64,000 nt of DNA from Mycobacterium sp. IS-1496 (GTDB lineage: Bacteria; Actinomycetota; Actinomycetes; Mycobacteriales; Mycobacteriaceae). Location of the stretch: positions 248,001 to 312,000 of the forward strand of contig NZ_LQIU01000012.1 of NCBI RefSeq assembly GCF_001499995.1, given 5' to 3'. Below, piece after piece: positions 48,821 through 56,210 of the stretch (positions are counted from its first letter, which is position 1; each line of letters begins with the position of its first letter). The translations under genes were made by a program, and so were the position numbers. The notes beneath the pieces were generated by a model that saw only the letters and a program-made list of their open reading frames with translations, made no database searches and was not told the origin of the DNA.

Positions 48821-49741
48821 TCAGGCCCACGGGTCGGCGCGCTGCCACAGCGACGGCAGGTGCAGCGGGATGCCGTCCGAGTCGGCCAGCGGGGTCAGGA
48901 CGCGCATCGTGGCGTCGAGGTCGTCGGCCACGTACGGCAGGGCGCGCAGCGGTTGGTGCAGCGGCCGGAAGAAGTCGTCCCAGTGGATCAGCACCACCCG
49001 GCGGGCGCCGACCGCGCGCACGGTCTCGTCCCAGTAGTCGCGCAGATAGGTCTCCGGCTGCCGCCCGAGTTGCCCGACACCGAGGTAGACCACGTCGGCG
49101 TGGCTGCCGCGCAGCGCTTCCGGGACGAAGCCGGCGCTGCCGACGATGAGCAGGGTGCGCGCGGACGGCCGGTGCCGGACGAGCACCGACCAGGCCTCAC
49201 CGCACCGGTAGGCGGACGCCCTGGCCGGCGGTGTCACGGGTGCGGTGATGGCACCGGGGAAACGGTCCGGTGGACAGTGCCCGGATTCGACGAGTGTCAG
49301 ATCGTAGGCGCCGACGGTGAGGGTGTCACCGGATCGGACTGTGCGGACGCGGCTTTCGGGCAGTCCGTGGCCGAGTCCGAGCTGTGCGGCCGATGCCCCG
49401 CCGATCAGTGTCGCGCCGGTGCGCTCGGCGACCAGGGCCGAGTCGAGCGCGTGGTCGAAGTGGGTGTGTACCGGCAGCACGGCGTCGAGCCGGTCGACCC
49501 GCAGCCTGGCGAGGCAGCCGTCCACCCGTGGTGCGGACGGGGTGATGCGGCGCAGCCCGACCGTCGCCAGGCCGGGACGGGAGAAGAAGCCGTCGGTCAT
49601 GACCGCCGACGAGCCGTCGTCGATCAACAGCGTGGTGACGCCGGCCCACGTGACGGTGAGCGGGGCCTCCGGCGCGGCGGCGGGGACGTCGAATCGCTGC
49701 ACGTGGCCCCGCAGATCGGGCCGTCCCGCACGCAGGCGCAT
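48821..49741 (-). CDS. metallo-beta-lactamase-fold hydrolase
   Basis: A 306-residue protein with the metal motif HTHFDH in VLPVHTHFDHALDSAL, an upstream strand LLIDDGSSAVMTDGFFSRP, and the later His in IHWDDFFRPLH. This is the UlaG/NAPE-PLD-like branch. It corresponds to Rv3577. ATG 49741 is supported by a leaderless -10, and it runs 13 bp ahead of the ArsB-like gene on the same strand. Substrate unknown. Confidence 0.86.
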   Translation of the reverse strand: MRLRAGRPDLRGHVQRFDVPAAAPEAPLTVTWAGVTTLLIDDGSSAVMTDGFFSRPGLATVGLRRITPSAPRVDGCLARLRVDRLDAVLPVHTHFDHALDSALVAERTGATLIGGASAAQLGLGHGLPESRVRTVRSGDTLTVGAYDLTLVESGHCPPDRFPGAITAPVTPPARASAYRCGEAWSVLVRHRPSARTLLIVGSAGFVPEALRGSHADVVYLGVGQLGRQPETYLRDYWDETVRAVGARRVVLIHWDDFFRPLHQPLRALPYVADDLDATMRVLTPLADSDGIPLHLPSLWQRADPWA

Positions 49742-49748
49742 GCGCCCA

Positions 49749-49754
49749 ACTGTA
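49749..49754 (-). promoter_or_regulatory. -10 element TACAGT, leaderless start
   Basis: On the minus strand TACAGT, 7 nt, then ATG 49741. Confidence 0.55.
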
Positions 49755-49764
49755 GGCGCACCGG

Positions 49765-50022
49765 TCAGGGGCGCTCGCCGTACCGACGGTTGAACTTCTC
49801 CACCTGGCCCGCGCTGTCGAGGGTGCGGCGCGAGCCGGTCCAGAACGGGTGCGAGGCCGCGGTCACGTCGACCACGACAAGGGGGAAGGTGCGGATTCCG
49901 TCCGGAGTCTCCCACTCGATGGTGCGCGAGCTGGTGATCGTAGACCGGGTGAGGAAGGCGTCACCGGTCAGCGCGTCCTGAAAGACCACCGGGTGGTAGT
50001 CGGGGTGGATTCCGCGTTTCAT
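49765..50022 (-). CDS. rpmE2: 50S ribosomal protein L31 type B, zinc-free
   Basis: An 85-residue type B L31 ([41 protein letters not shown]). It has no cysteine, so it lacks the CxxC zinc site of the housekeeping L31 and belongs to the C- set used when zinc is scarce. ATG 50022 overlaps the upstream CobW-like gene by 4 bp (ATGA) and has GGGAG upstream. Expected to be Zur-controlled from 51.2 kb. Confidence 0.95.
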   Translation of the reverse strand: MKRGIHPDYHPVVFQDALTGDAFLTRSTITSSRTIEWETPDGIRTFPLVVVDVTAASHPFWTGSRRTLDSAGQVEKFNRRYGERP

Positions 50023-51212
50023 CGTCGATCTCCCTCTCCTCGTTCCGAAGCCGTGGCCGCCGACTCGTCGAGCTCGTCGCACGGATCCTCGTGCCAGTCA
50101 CCGAACGGGTCCTCGAAATCCGTCCACGACTCGGGCCGGGCCAGCTCGTCGTCGGTCAGCAGCGCACGCGACAGTGCGCGGCGCACGGTCTGCGGTTCGG
50201 CGCCGCACACCAAGACGGTCATGGCGATGTGACGGTCGCCGAAGCGCTCGTCCCAGTGCAGCGCGGCGAGTGCGGCGCGCTCCGGTGCGGCGTACGCCCG
50301 TTGGTTCGGGCTCATCGCCGCCAGCCATTCACCGGCATGTCCGACATGCAGACCGCCACCGGCCGATTCGATCCATACGACCGCATCGGGCCGGCTCGCC
50401 AGCCACGCTCGGCCGCGTATGCGCACCACCCCGTCGAGTAGATGGTCGATCGCCTGGTGGAGCCGGTGTGGGTGAAACGGCCTGCGTGCGTTGAACTCGA
50501 CGATGGCCACGTCCCCTTCGGGGCGCAGCGGCGGTTCGCCGGCCAGCAGAGCATCGTGCGGACTGTGGCTGCGACCGCGGCGCGCATCGGGTTCGAGATT
50601 GCGCACGGCGGTGGTGAGCTGGTCGGTGCCGACGGTGATCCGTGCGCGCGGCGCCAGCCGGCGCAGCACGGCCAGAGTCCTGCGATCCGGTTCGGTGAGC
50701 ACCAGCACGTCCGCGAACTCGGCCTGACTCACGACGACCTGCGCGACCGTGCGGTTGTCGTCGAGGTCGTCGTCGCCGAGCGCCTGGGCCAGCCAGACGG
50801 CGGCGTCCACGGTTGTCACCACGGCCTCGATCGCCACGTCACGGCTCGCCGGACCGTCGACGTGGCCGGGCCCCACGTGGACGGCGATGTTCTCGATCGC
50901 CCAGCAGACGGGTTCGGGTTCGAGCCAGGGGGCGAGCTGCACGACGATACGGGTGACGTCCTCCCGGCGATGCAGATTCCGCAGCAAGACAAGCAGATCG
51001 TTGCGGGTGGTGCAGCCCACGCAGCCCTTCATGAGCTCCAGCGGCCACTCCGAGATGAGCAACCGTTCGTGGCGGTGAGTGGTGACCGTGCGGACCACCA
51101 CCTGCCCGTCGAACCGGTGGCTGACCACCACGGTGCCGGGTGCGCTCATCAAGACGTCACCCACTGCGTTCGACTGACCCTGTCCGGCAACGATGATCAC
51201 CGGAGTACGCAT
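50019..51212 (-). CDS. mrf: CobW-like MRF, ribosome-hibernation recruitment factor
   Basis: A 397-residue COG0523/CobW-family protein next to C- ribosomal genes, the position and family of mycobacterial MRF, which recruits the hibernation factor MPY to ribosomes in zinc starvation. The family C-terminal domain is present ([41 protein letters not shown]). Two canonical features are altered. The P-loop position reads [15 protein letters not shown] without the GK(S/T) lysine. The usual CxCC metal motif reads GCVGC (C64, C67). It starts the minus-strand operon with rpmE2; GGGGAGG precedes ATG 51212. Confidence 0.8.
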   Translation of the reverse strand: MRTPVIIVAGQGQSNAVGDVLMSAPGTVVVSHRFDGQVVVRTVTTHRHERLLISEWPLELMKGCVGCTTRNDLLVLLRNLHRREDVTRIVVQLAPWLEPEPVCWAIENIAVHVGPGHVDGPASRDVAIEAVVTTVDAAVWLAQALGDDDLDDNRTVAQVVVSQAEFADVLVLTEPDRRTLAVLRRLAPRARITVGTDQLTTAVRNLEPDARRGRSHSPHDALLAGEPPLRPEGDVAIVEFNARRPFHPHRLHQAIDHLLDGVVRIRGRAWLASRPDAVVWIESAGGGLHVGHAGEWLAAMSPNQRAYAAPERAALAALHWDERFGDRHIAMTVLVCGAEPQTVRRALSRALLTDDELARPESWTDFEDPFGDWHEDPCDELDESAATASERGEGDRR

Positions 51213-51224
51213 CGCGCCTCCCCG

Positions 51225-51245
51225 TATTGAGAATGATTTTCAATA
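51225..51245 (-). promoter_or_regulatory. Zur (FurB) box of the mrf-rpmE2 operon
   Basis: TGAGAATGATTTTCA (51228-51242) lies in a longer palindrome with TATTGA/TCAATA outer arms, 13 bp upstream of the mrf start. It matches the mycobacterial Zur site TGAAAATGATTTTCA in 14 of 15 positions. Confidence 0.88.
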
Positions 51246-51256
51246 ACTGCTCGCCT

Positions 51257-51266
51257 ACGTTACAGT
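51257..51266. promoter_or_regulatory. overlapping divergent -10 elements (mrf and rpmB)
   Basis: ACGTTACAGT contains TACAGT on the plus strand (51261-51266) and TAACGT on the minus strand (51262-51257), sharing the central TA. Predicted starts near 51273 (plus) and 51250 (minus) each lie just before a Zur box. Confidence 0.5.
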
Positions 51267-51282
51267 CCGGGCCAAGCATTGT

Positions 51283-51297
51283 CGAAAATCATTTTCA
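51283..51297 (+). promoter_or_regulatory. Zur (FurB) box of the C- ribosomal operon
   Basis: CGAAAATCATTTTCA, whose complement is TGAAAATGATTTTCG, differs from the consensus at one end base. It lies 17 bp before the rpmB start, in the predicted leader just upstream of the GGAGGAA ribosome binding site. Confidence 0.9.
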
Positions 51298-51313
51298 TTA
51301 ACCGGAGGAAATC

Positions 51314-51550
51314 ATGTCCGCGCACTGCCAAGTCACCGGCCGCTCGCCCGGTTTGGGCAATCGGGTGTCGCATTCTCACCGTCGGTCGCGACGGCGCTGG
51401 GATCCCAACATCCAGACCAAGACCTATTACGTGCCGTCCGAGGGGCGCCGGGTCACGCTGCGCGTGAGCGCCAAGGGCATCAAGGTGATCGACCGCGACG
51501 GCATTGACGCGGTGATCGCGCGCGTACGCCGACAGGGGGTCAAGATCTGA
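51314..51550 (+). CDS. rpmB: 50S ribosomal protein L28, zinc-free paralogue
   Basis: A 78-residue L28 beginning [21 protein letters not shown], with one cysteine only (C5), so no zinc ribbon. It leads the rpmB-rpmG-rpsN-rpsR operon of C- ribosomal proteins, equivalent to Rv2058c-Rv2055c. GGAGGAA precedes ATG 51314; the stop TGA shares its A with the rpmG ATG (TGATG). Confidence 0.96.
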   Translation: MSAHCQVTGRSPGLGNRVSHSHRRSRRRWDPNIQTKTYYVPSEGRRVTLRVSAKGIKVIDRDGIDAVIARVRRQGVKI

Positions 51551-51713
51551 TGGCACGCAACGAGATCCGGCCATCGTCAAGCTCAGGTCGACAGCCGGCA
51601 CCGGGTACACCTACGTCACCCGCAAGAACCGGCGCAACGACCCCGACCGTCTGGTGCTCAAGAAGTACGACCCGGTGGTGCGCCGCCACGTCGACTTCCG
51701 GGAGGAGCGCTGA
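51550..51713 (+). pseudogene. rpmG: 50S ribosomal protein L33 (zinc-free), one-base deletion
   Basis: The frame from ATG 51550 reads MARNEIRP, then shifts. In the next frame, from 51573, it continues [20 protein letters not shown] and on to [12 protein letters not shown] with TGA at 51711-51713, exactly the rest of a C- L33. The junction CGGCCATCGTC (51568-51578) lacks one base of a CCN proline codon at 51571-51573. A restored gene would be 165 bp and 54 residues. As written, translation runs out of frame to 51873 and gives an aberrant 107-residue product. Sequencing error and true mutation cannot be told apart here. Confidence 0.92.
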
Positions 51714-52018
51714 TGGCGACCAAAGCGAAGATCGCCCGCAACGAGCACCGCCGAATCCTGGTGGCGCGCCACGCCGAACGCCGTGCCGAGCTCAAGGAGA
51801 TCATCCGCAGACCGTCGGCGTCCACGGGCGAGAAGGCGGCCGCGATGTCTGCACTGCAACGGCTTCCGCGTGACTCGAGCCCGGTGCGCCTGCGCAACCG
51901 GGACTCGGTCGACGGCCGTCCGCGCGGGCATCTGCGCAAGTTCGGCCTGTCCCGTGTGCGGATGCGCGAAATGGCGCACCGCGGTGAGCTGCCCGGGATC
52001 CGGAAGTCGAGTTGGTGA
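51713..52018 (+). CDS. rpsN: 30S ribosomal protein S14, zinc-free paralogue
   Basis: A 101-residue S14 ([20 protein letters not shown], ending [21 protein letters not shown]) without the CxxC-CxxC zinc motif of the short housekeeping form. ATG 51713 overlaps the L33 stop (TGATG), so its translation may depend on coupling to the frameshifted rpmG. Confidence 0.96.
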   Translation: MATKAKIARNEHRRILVARHAERRAELKEIIRRPSASTGEKAAAMSALQRLPRDSSPVRLRNRDSVDGRPRGHLRKFGLSRVRMREMAHRGELPGIRKSSW

Positions 52019-52023
52019 GAGAG

Positions 52024-52284
52024 ATGGCGAAGAAGAAGGCGCCCAAGCGTAGGGCGCCGCTCAAGGAGCCGGTGAAGCAGAAGCGCAACCCGCTGACGGC
52101 GCGAGGCGTGACGACGATCGATTACAAGGACACGGCGCTGCTGCGGACCTTCATCTCGGAGCGGGGCAAGATCCGGTCCCGACGGGTGACCGGCTTGACG
52201 CCCCAGCAGCAGCGACAGGCTGCCGTCGCGATCCGCAATGCCAGGGAGATGGCGCTTCTGCCTTTCGTCGAGCGGCGTCAGTAG
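52024..52284 (+). CDS. rpsR: 30S ribosomal protein S18, zinc-free paralogue
   Basis: An 86-residue S18 ([46 protein letters not shown]) with no cysteine, the C- form. ATG 52024 follows GGTGAGAGAG; TTG 52012 and GTG 52015 are possible alternatives. Last gene of the operon; it overlaps the convergent MFS gene by 7 bp. Confidence 0.95.
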   Translation: MAKKKAPKRRAPLKEPVKQKRNPLTARGVTTIDYKDTALLRTFISERGKIRSRRVTGLTPQQQRQAAVAIRNAREMALLPFVERRQ

Positions 52285-53489
52285 GTCTCGGCTGCAGCGG
52301 GTTTGGCACTGCGCATGCCCGCGACGGCCGCGGCCAGACAGGCGGTGGCCACCACGACCGCGAACCACGGGAACACCACGGCGAGTTCCCAGGTCGTCGC
52401 CGCCCAGCCGGCCACCAGCGTGGGCACCGCCATCGCGGTGTACGCCGCAAGGTAGAAGGCCGACATGGTCTCACCCCGTCTGGCCGCGGGGACGACGTTC
52501 GAAAGGTGGCGCAGCGAGCCGCCGAATCCGAGTCCGAACGTCGCGCCGAGCAGTGTCGCCGCCACGAACACCAGCGGCCATTGATGACTCAGCAGCACCG
52601 GGATGGTGAGCAGCAGTGAGGCGGCCATGCCGATGTCGCCGACCATCGCGGCCCGGCGGGCGGGCACCCGCGTGGCCGCGAGCTGTGCGAGCGCGGCCGC
52701 GAACGCCGTGGTCCCGACGACCGCGCCGCCGAAGACCAGGTTGTCGATGTGGGTCTGCCTGGCCGCCAGCGAGGGATACAGCGACAGCAGCACACCCAGC
52801 ACCGACCACGACGCCATGGCGCCCAGCGCCGAGAACCAGAAGTCGCCCTTGATCTCCTGCGGCACAGCCGGTTTGGCGATACGGATGCGCCCCCGCGTGC
52901 GTGCGCTGTGCGGTTCGCGCAGCGCCAGCAGTCCGGCGCCGACGAGTAGGCAGACCACCGCGACGACGGCATACGGCGTACGCAGCGGATGCGGTGCGTA
53001 CTGGGCCAGCAGCGCCGATCCGAGTATTGCGACGGTCATCCCGATGTTGAAGCTCACGCCGCTGAGCTGACCGGAGCGCACGCCGTGGTGGGGTCGCAGG
53101 TCCAGCAGTGCGGCGGCCCCGGCGACGACGATCGAGCCGACCGCTGCCCCGTGGATGGCCCGCGCCAGCAGCAGTGAGGCCATGTTGTCGGCGATCAGGA
53201 ACACCCCGAGGCCGACCACCAGGGCCGCCAGCGCGACGATGAGCACCGGCTTGCGGCCCACGACGTCGGAGATCTTGCCGGACACCAACACGGCGCCGAG
53301 GGCCGCGACGGCGTACACCGCGAAGATGATCGTGGTGGCCAGCGGGGAGAGGTGCCAATTCGTCTCGTAGATGCCGTAGAGCGGTGCCGGCAGGCCGGAT
53401 ACGCCGAGCGCGACTCCGCTCAGGACGAGCAGCAACGGGTAGGCCCAGCGCTGCGTATCGTCGCCGATCGAACGGTCGAACGCCACCAT
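52278..53489 (-). CDS. MFS transporter
   Basis: A 403-residue major facilitator with twelve predicted helices. MFS signatures are [21 protein letters not shown] in the loop 2-3 region and [24 protein letters not shown] central loop around [19 protein letters not shown] separates the halves. It resembles drug-efflux permeases of the DHA type. The divergent ArsR-like gene 90 bp away is its likely regulator. Substrate unknown. Confidence 0.88.
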   Translation of the reverse strand: MVAFDRSIGDDTQRWAYPLLLVLSGVALGVSGLPAPLYGIYETNWHLSPLATTIIFAVYAVAALGAVLVSGKISDVVGRKPVLIVALAALVVGLGVFLIADNMASLLLARAIHGAAVGSIVVAGAAALLDLRPHHGVRSGQLSGVSFNIGMTVAILGSALLAQYAPHPLRTPYAVVAVVCLLVGAGLLALREPHSARTRGRIRIAKPAVPQEIKGDFWFSALGAMASWSVLGVLLSLYPSLAARQTHIDNLVFGGAVVGTTAFAAALAQLAATRVPARRAAMVGDIGMAASLLLTIPVLLSHQWPLVFVAATLLGATFGLGFGGSLRHLSNVVPAARRGETMSAFYLAAYTAMAVPTLVAGWAATTWELAVVFPWFAVVVATACLAAAVAGMRSAKPAAAETY

Positions 53490-53579
53490 CGGTCACCTTC
53501 GGGTTTGACGGACATCGAACCTGATCGAGGGTACGCTCGGTTGGACGATGATCAAACCGGCGTGGTGAAGGACACTCTG

Positions 53580-53903
53580 ATGACGGACGGCACGGCGACC
53601 GCCGTTCCCGTCGGACCGGTGCAGCAGGTGCTCGGCGCGCTGCACGACCCGGTGCGTCTCGAGGTCGTCAGGCGGTTGTACAACGCGGGCGCACCCGTGC
53701 AGTGCGGTGCACTCTACGACGGCATCAACAAGTCGACGGCCACCCATCATTTCCGGATCCTGCGGGAGGCCGGAGTGACCGAGCGGTTGGTGATCGACGG
53801 TCTGATCCATCAGCGGCTGCGGCGCGACGAGGTGGACGCCGCCATCCCTGGACTCATCGACAGCGTCGTGCGCGGCGCCAACAGACAGGCCGGCGTCAGC
53901 TGA
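53580..53903 (+). CDS. ArsR-like winged-helix regulator
   Basis: A 107-residue protein with the ArsR/HTH_20 pattern: VLGALHDPVRLEVVRRLYNAGAPV, then a recognition helix region INKSTATHHFRILREAGVTERLV and a wing with HQRLRRDEVD. No cysteine-pair metal site is seen, so it is probably not a metal sensor. ATG 53580 follows GAAGGA. Divergent from the MFS gene; its 3' end overlaps pxpA by 8 bp. Confidence 0.85.
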   Translation: MTDGTATAVPVGPVQQVLGALHDPVRLEVVRRLYNAGAPVQCGALYDGINKSTATHHFRILREAGVTERLVIDGLIHQRLRRDEVDAAIPGLIDSVVRGANRQAGVS

Positions 53904-54660
53904 ACGGGGCGAGGGTGACGCCCTCGGCGGTCAGCCGGTCGCGCACCGCGGCGGCGATGTGCACCGCACCGGGCGAATCCCCGTGCACGCAAATCGATTT
54001 CACCGCTATTTCGACCGTCGAGCCGTCGATCGCGGTGACGCGGCCGGCCGTCACCATCGAGATCACGCGCTCGGCGACCTCGTCGAGATCGTGGACCACC
54101 GCGCCGGGCTCTCGCCGCGACACCAGTTGCCCGTCGGGGTGGTAGGCGCGGTCGGCGAACGCCTCGGCCACCGTCTGCAGCCCCAATTCGCGCGCCTCGT
54201 CCAAGAACGCCGAACCCGGCAGCCCCAGAACCAGCAGGCCGGGGTCCACCGCATGCACTGCGGTGGCGACCGCGCGCGCCTGATCGCGGTGGGTGACGAT
54301 CGCGTTGTACAGAGCGCCATGGGGTTTGACGTAGGAGACGGTGGTGCCCGCGGCGGTGGCCAGCGCCGAGAGCGCGCCGATCTGGTACATCACGTCGGCG
54401 GCCAACTCCTCGGCGGCCGCGTCGATGAAACGCCTGCCGAAGCCCTCGAGGTCGCGGTAGCTGACCTGTGCGCCGATGCGCACGCCGCGGGCGGCGGCCG
54501 CCCGGCACACGCGGACCAGCCTCGCCGGGTCGCCGGCGTGGAAGCCGCAGGCCACGTTGGCCGAGGTGACGATGTCCAGCATCGCGTCGTCGTCGCCGAG
54601 CGTCCACACCCCGTATCCCTCGCCGAGGTCGGCGTTGAGGTCGACGGACAGGTCTGCCAC
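53896..54660 (-). CDS. pxpA: 5-oxoprolinase subunit A (LamB/YcsF family)
   Basis: A 254-residue protein with the family signature LNADLGEGYGVWTLGDDDAMLDIVTSANVACGFHAGD, VSYRDLEGFGRRF, YVKPHGALYN and ICVHGDSPGAV. PxpA acts with PxpB and PxpC to open 5-oxoproline to glutamate; pxpBC are not in the window. GTG 54660 is supported by a leaderless -10. It lies downstream of aztA on the same strand. Confidence 0.93.
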   Translation of the reverse strand: MADLSVDLNADLGEGYGVWTLGDDDAMLDIVTSANVACGFHAGDPARLVRVCRAAAARGVRIGAQVSYRDLEGFGRRFIDAAAEELAADVMYQIGALSALATAAGTTVSYVKPHGALYNAIVTHRDQARAVATAVHAVDPGLLVLGLPGSAFLDEARELGLQTVAEAFADRAYHPDGQLVSRREPGAVVHDLDEVAERVISMVTAGRVTAIDGSTVEIAVKSICVHGDSPGAVHIAAAVRDRLTAEGVTLAPFS

Positions 54661-54666
54661 GAGGTC

Positions 54667-54672
54667 AGCTTA
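54667..54672 (-). promoter_or_regulatory. -10 element TAAGCT, leaderless pxpA
   Basis: On the minus strand TAAGCT, 6 nt, then GTG 54660. It overlaps the stop codon of aztA, so pxpA can be expressed independently of zinc control. Confidence 0.5.
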
Positions 54673-55326
54673 ATGGGGTGACTGGTCCGCAAGCGTGATG
54701 CGGTGGTGAGCGGCCCCGATCAGCCCGATGTCGTGCGTCGCGGCCACCACCGTGGTTCCGCTGTCGGCGAACCGCCGAAGGTGCTCGATCACGAGGGCGC
54801 TCGCAGCGGGATCGAGACCGGTGGTCGGCTCGTCGAGCAGCAGCAGCGGCGCCTGCTGCGCGAAAGCCTGTGCCAGCAGGACCCGTTGCCGTTGTCCGCC
54901 CGAGAGTTCGCCGAGGCTGTGGTTTCTCACGTCGTCGAGTCCGAGTTCCGCCAACCACTGCTCGACCACGGCGCGATCGGCGCGGGAGGGACGACGCATC
55001 AGGCCGAGCCGACGCCACCGACCCATCATCACCGCTTCTGCGGCGGTGATCGGGAAGGCGTCGGTGACCAAGCTGCGCTGGACCGCGAACGCGACGTTCG
55101 CCGCGGCGATCTCGACGGTGCCGCCGGCCGGGCGCAGGATGCCGGCGAGCAGGCCCAGCAGCGTCGACTTCCCGGACCCGTTGGGCCCGGTTACCGCGGT
55201 CAGGGCGGCGGGACACACGGACAGGTTCAGACCCCGGAAGACCGCGGCCCCCGGATACCCGAAGTCGACGTCGATGAGGGTGATGGGCGACGGTCGGCCA
55301 GTCGCCTTGTTGATAATGGTTTTCAT
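54670..55326 (-). CDS. aztA: zinc ABC transporter ATPase (AztA-type)
   Basis: A 218-residue ABC ATPase. Walker A is G-P-N-G-S-G-K53-S54, the signature LSGGQRQRVLLAQAF, and Walker B LLLLDEPTTGLDP. It starts at ATG 55326, giving MKTIINKATGRPSPITLIDVD; the codon is overlapped by a Zur box and a TAGAGT hexamer (minus strand, 55342-55337) allows a near-leaderless mRNA. Divergent from the permease gene, 20 bp away. ATPase for the AztBCD system. Confidence 0.88.
   Translation of the reverse strand: MKTIINKATGRPSPITLIDVDFGYPGAAVFRGLNLSVCPAALTAVTGPNGSGKSTLLGLLAGILRPAGGTVEIAAANVAFAVQRSLVTDAFPITAAEAVMMGRWRRLGLMRRPSRADRAVVEQWLAELGLDDVRNHSLGELSGGQRQRVLLAQAFAQQAPLLLLDEPTTGLDPAASALVIEHLRRFADSGTTVVAATHDIGLIGAAHHRITLADQSPH
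55311..55325. promoter_or_regulatory. Zur (FurB) box between aztA and aztB
   Basis: TGATAATGGTTTTCA matches the Zur site TGAAAATGATTTTCA at 13 of 15 positions. It overlaps the aztA start codon and a GATAAT -10-like hexamer (55312-55317) that could drive aztB, so one box could control both directions. Confidence 0.8.
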
Positions 55327-55346
55327 TACTGATAGAACTCTACGCC

Positions 55347-56210
55347 ATGACCGACTGGTTGACCGAACCGTTCGAGGTCGAGGTCGTCCTGCGCGCGATG
55401 GCCGCGGGCGTGCTCGCGGCATGCGTGTGCGCCCTCGTCGGATGCTGGGTCTTGTTGCGGGGCAATGTGTTCCTCGGTGACGCCATGGCGCACGGGATGT
55501 TGCCGGGCATCGCGCTGGCGGCCCTGGTCGGAGGGAACCTGATGCTCGGCGGGCTCGTGGCGGCGGTGGCGATGGCCGTCGGGGTCGCCGCGGTGGGCCG
55601 GTCATCGCGGCTCGGGTCGGACACGGCGGTCGGTCTGCTGCTGGTCGGCATGTTGGCGCTCGGCGTGGTGATCGTCTCGCGTTCGCAGAGTTTCGCCGTC
55701 GATCTGACCGGTTTCCTGTTCGGGGACGTGCTGGCGGTGCGCACCGGCGACCTGGCGGTGCTGTCCATCGCCCTCCTGCTGACCTTCGCCGCCGTGGTCG
55801 TCGGCCACCGGGCATTCATGGCCGTCACGTTCGATCCCCGCAAGGCCGCGACGCTCGGCCTTCGCCCTGGCCTGGCCGTACCCGCGCTGACGGTGCTGGT
55901 GGCGATCGCCATGGTGGCCTCGTTCCACGTGGTCGGCACCCTGCTCGTGCTCGGCCTGCTCGTCGCGCCGCCCGCGACTGCGATGTTGTGGGCGCGCTCG
56001 GTAACCCGCGTCATGCTGCTCGCCGCCGCCGTCGGATCGGCCGCCGTCGTGGCGGGGTTGGTGATCTCGTGGCACGCCGGCACCGCGGGCGGAGCGACCG
56101 TCGCCGGTGTCGCCGTACTGGCCTTCTTCGCCTCGGTGGCCGCGAGGCGCCTCGTCACGAGGTGGCGGCGCGCATCCGCGGTGGCGGTCGGTGCGTGCCT
56201 GGTGGCAGGG
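55347..56210 (+). CDS. aztB: zinc ABC transporter permease (AztB-type), frame runs on into AztD
   Basis: The first 288 codons of a continuous frame encode an eight-helix ABC-3 family permease: MAAGVLAACVCALVGCWVLL, GNVFLGDAMAHGMLPGIALA, VSRSQSFAVDLTGFLFGDVL, FDPRKAATLGLRPG and GTLLVLGLLVAPPATAML. A permease of this family normally stops around residue 270-290. Here no stop follows RRLVTRWRR; the frame enters a hydrophobic run and the lipobox LVAGC at C289 of the AztD module. The end given here is the domain boundary, not a stop codon. Confidence 0.85.

Noticed and set aside
50019..53489. Horizontally acquired genomic island with mobile elements
   Set aside because: No transposase, integrase, tRNA boundary or direct repeats are visible, and GC content and codon use match the surroundings.
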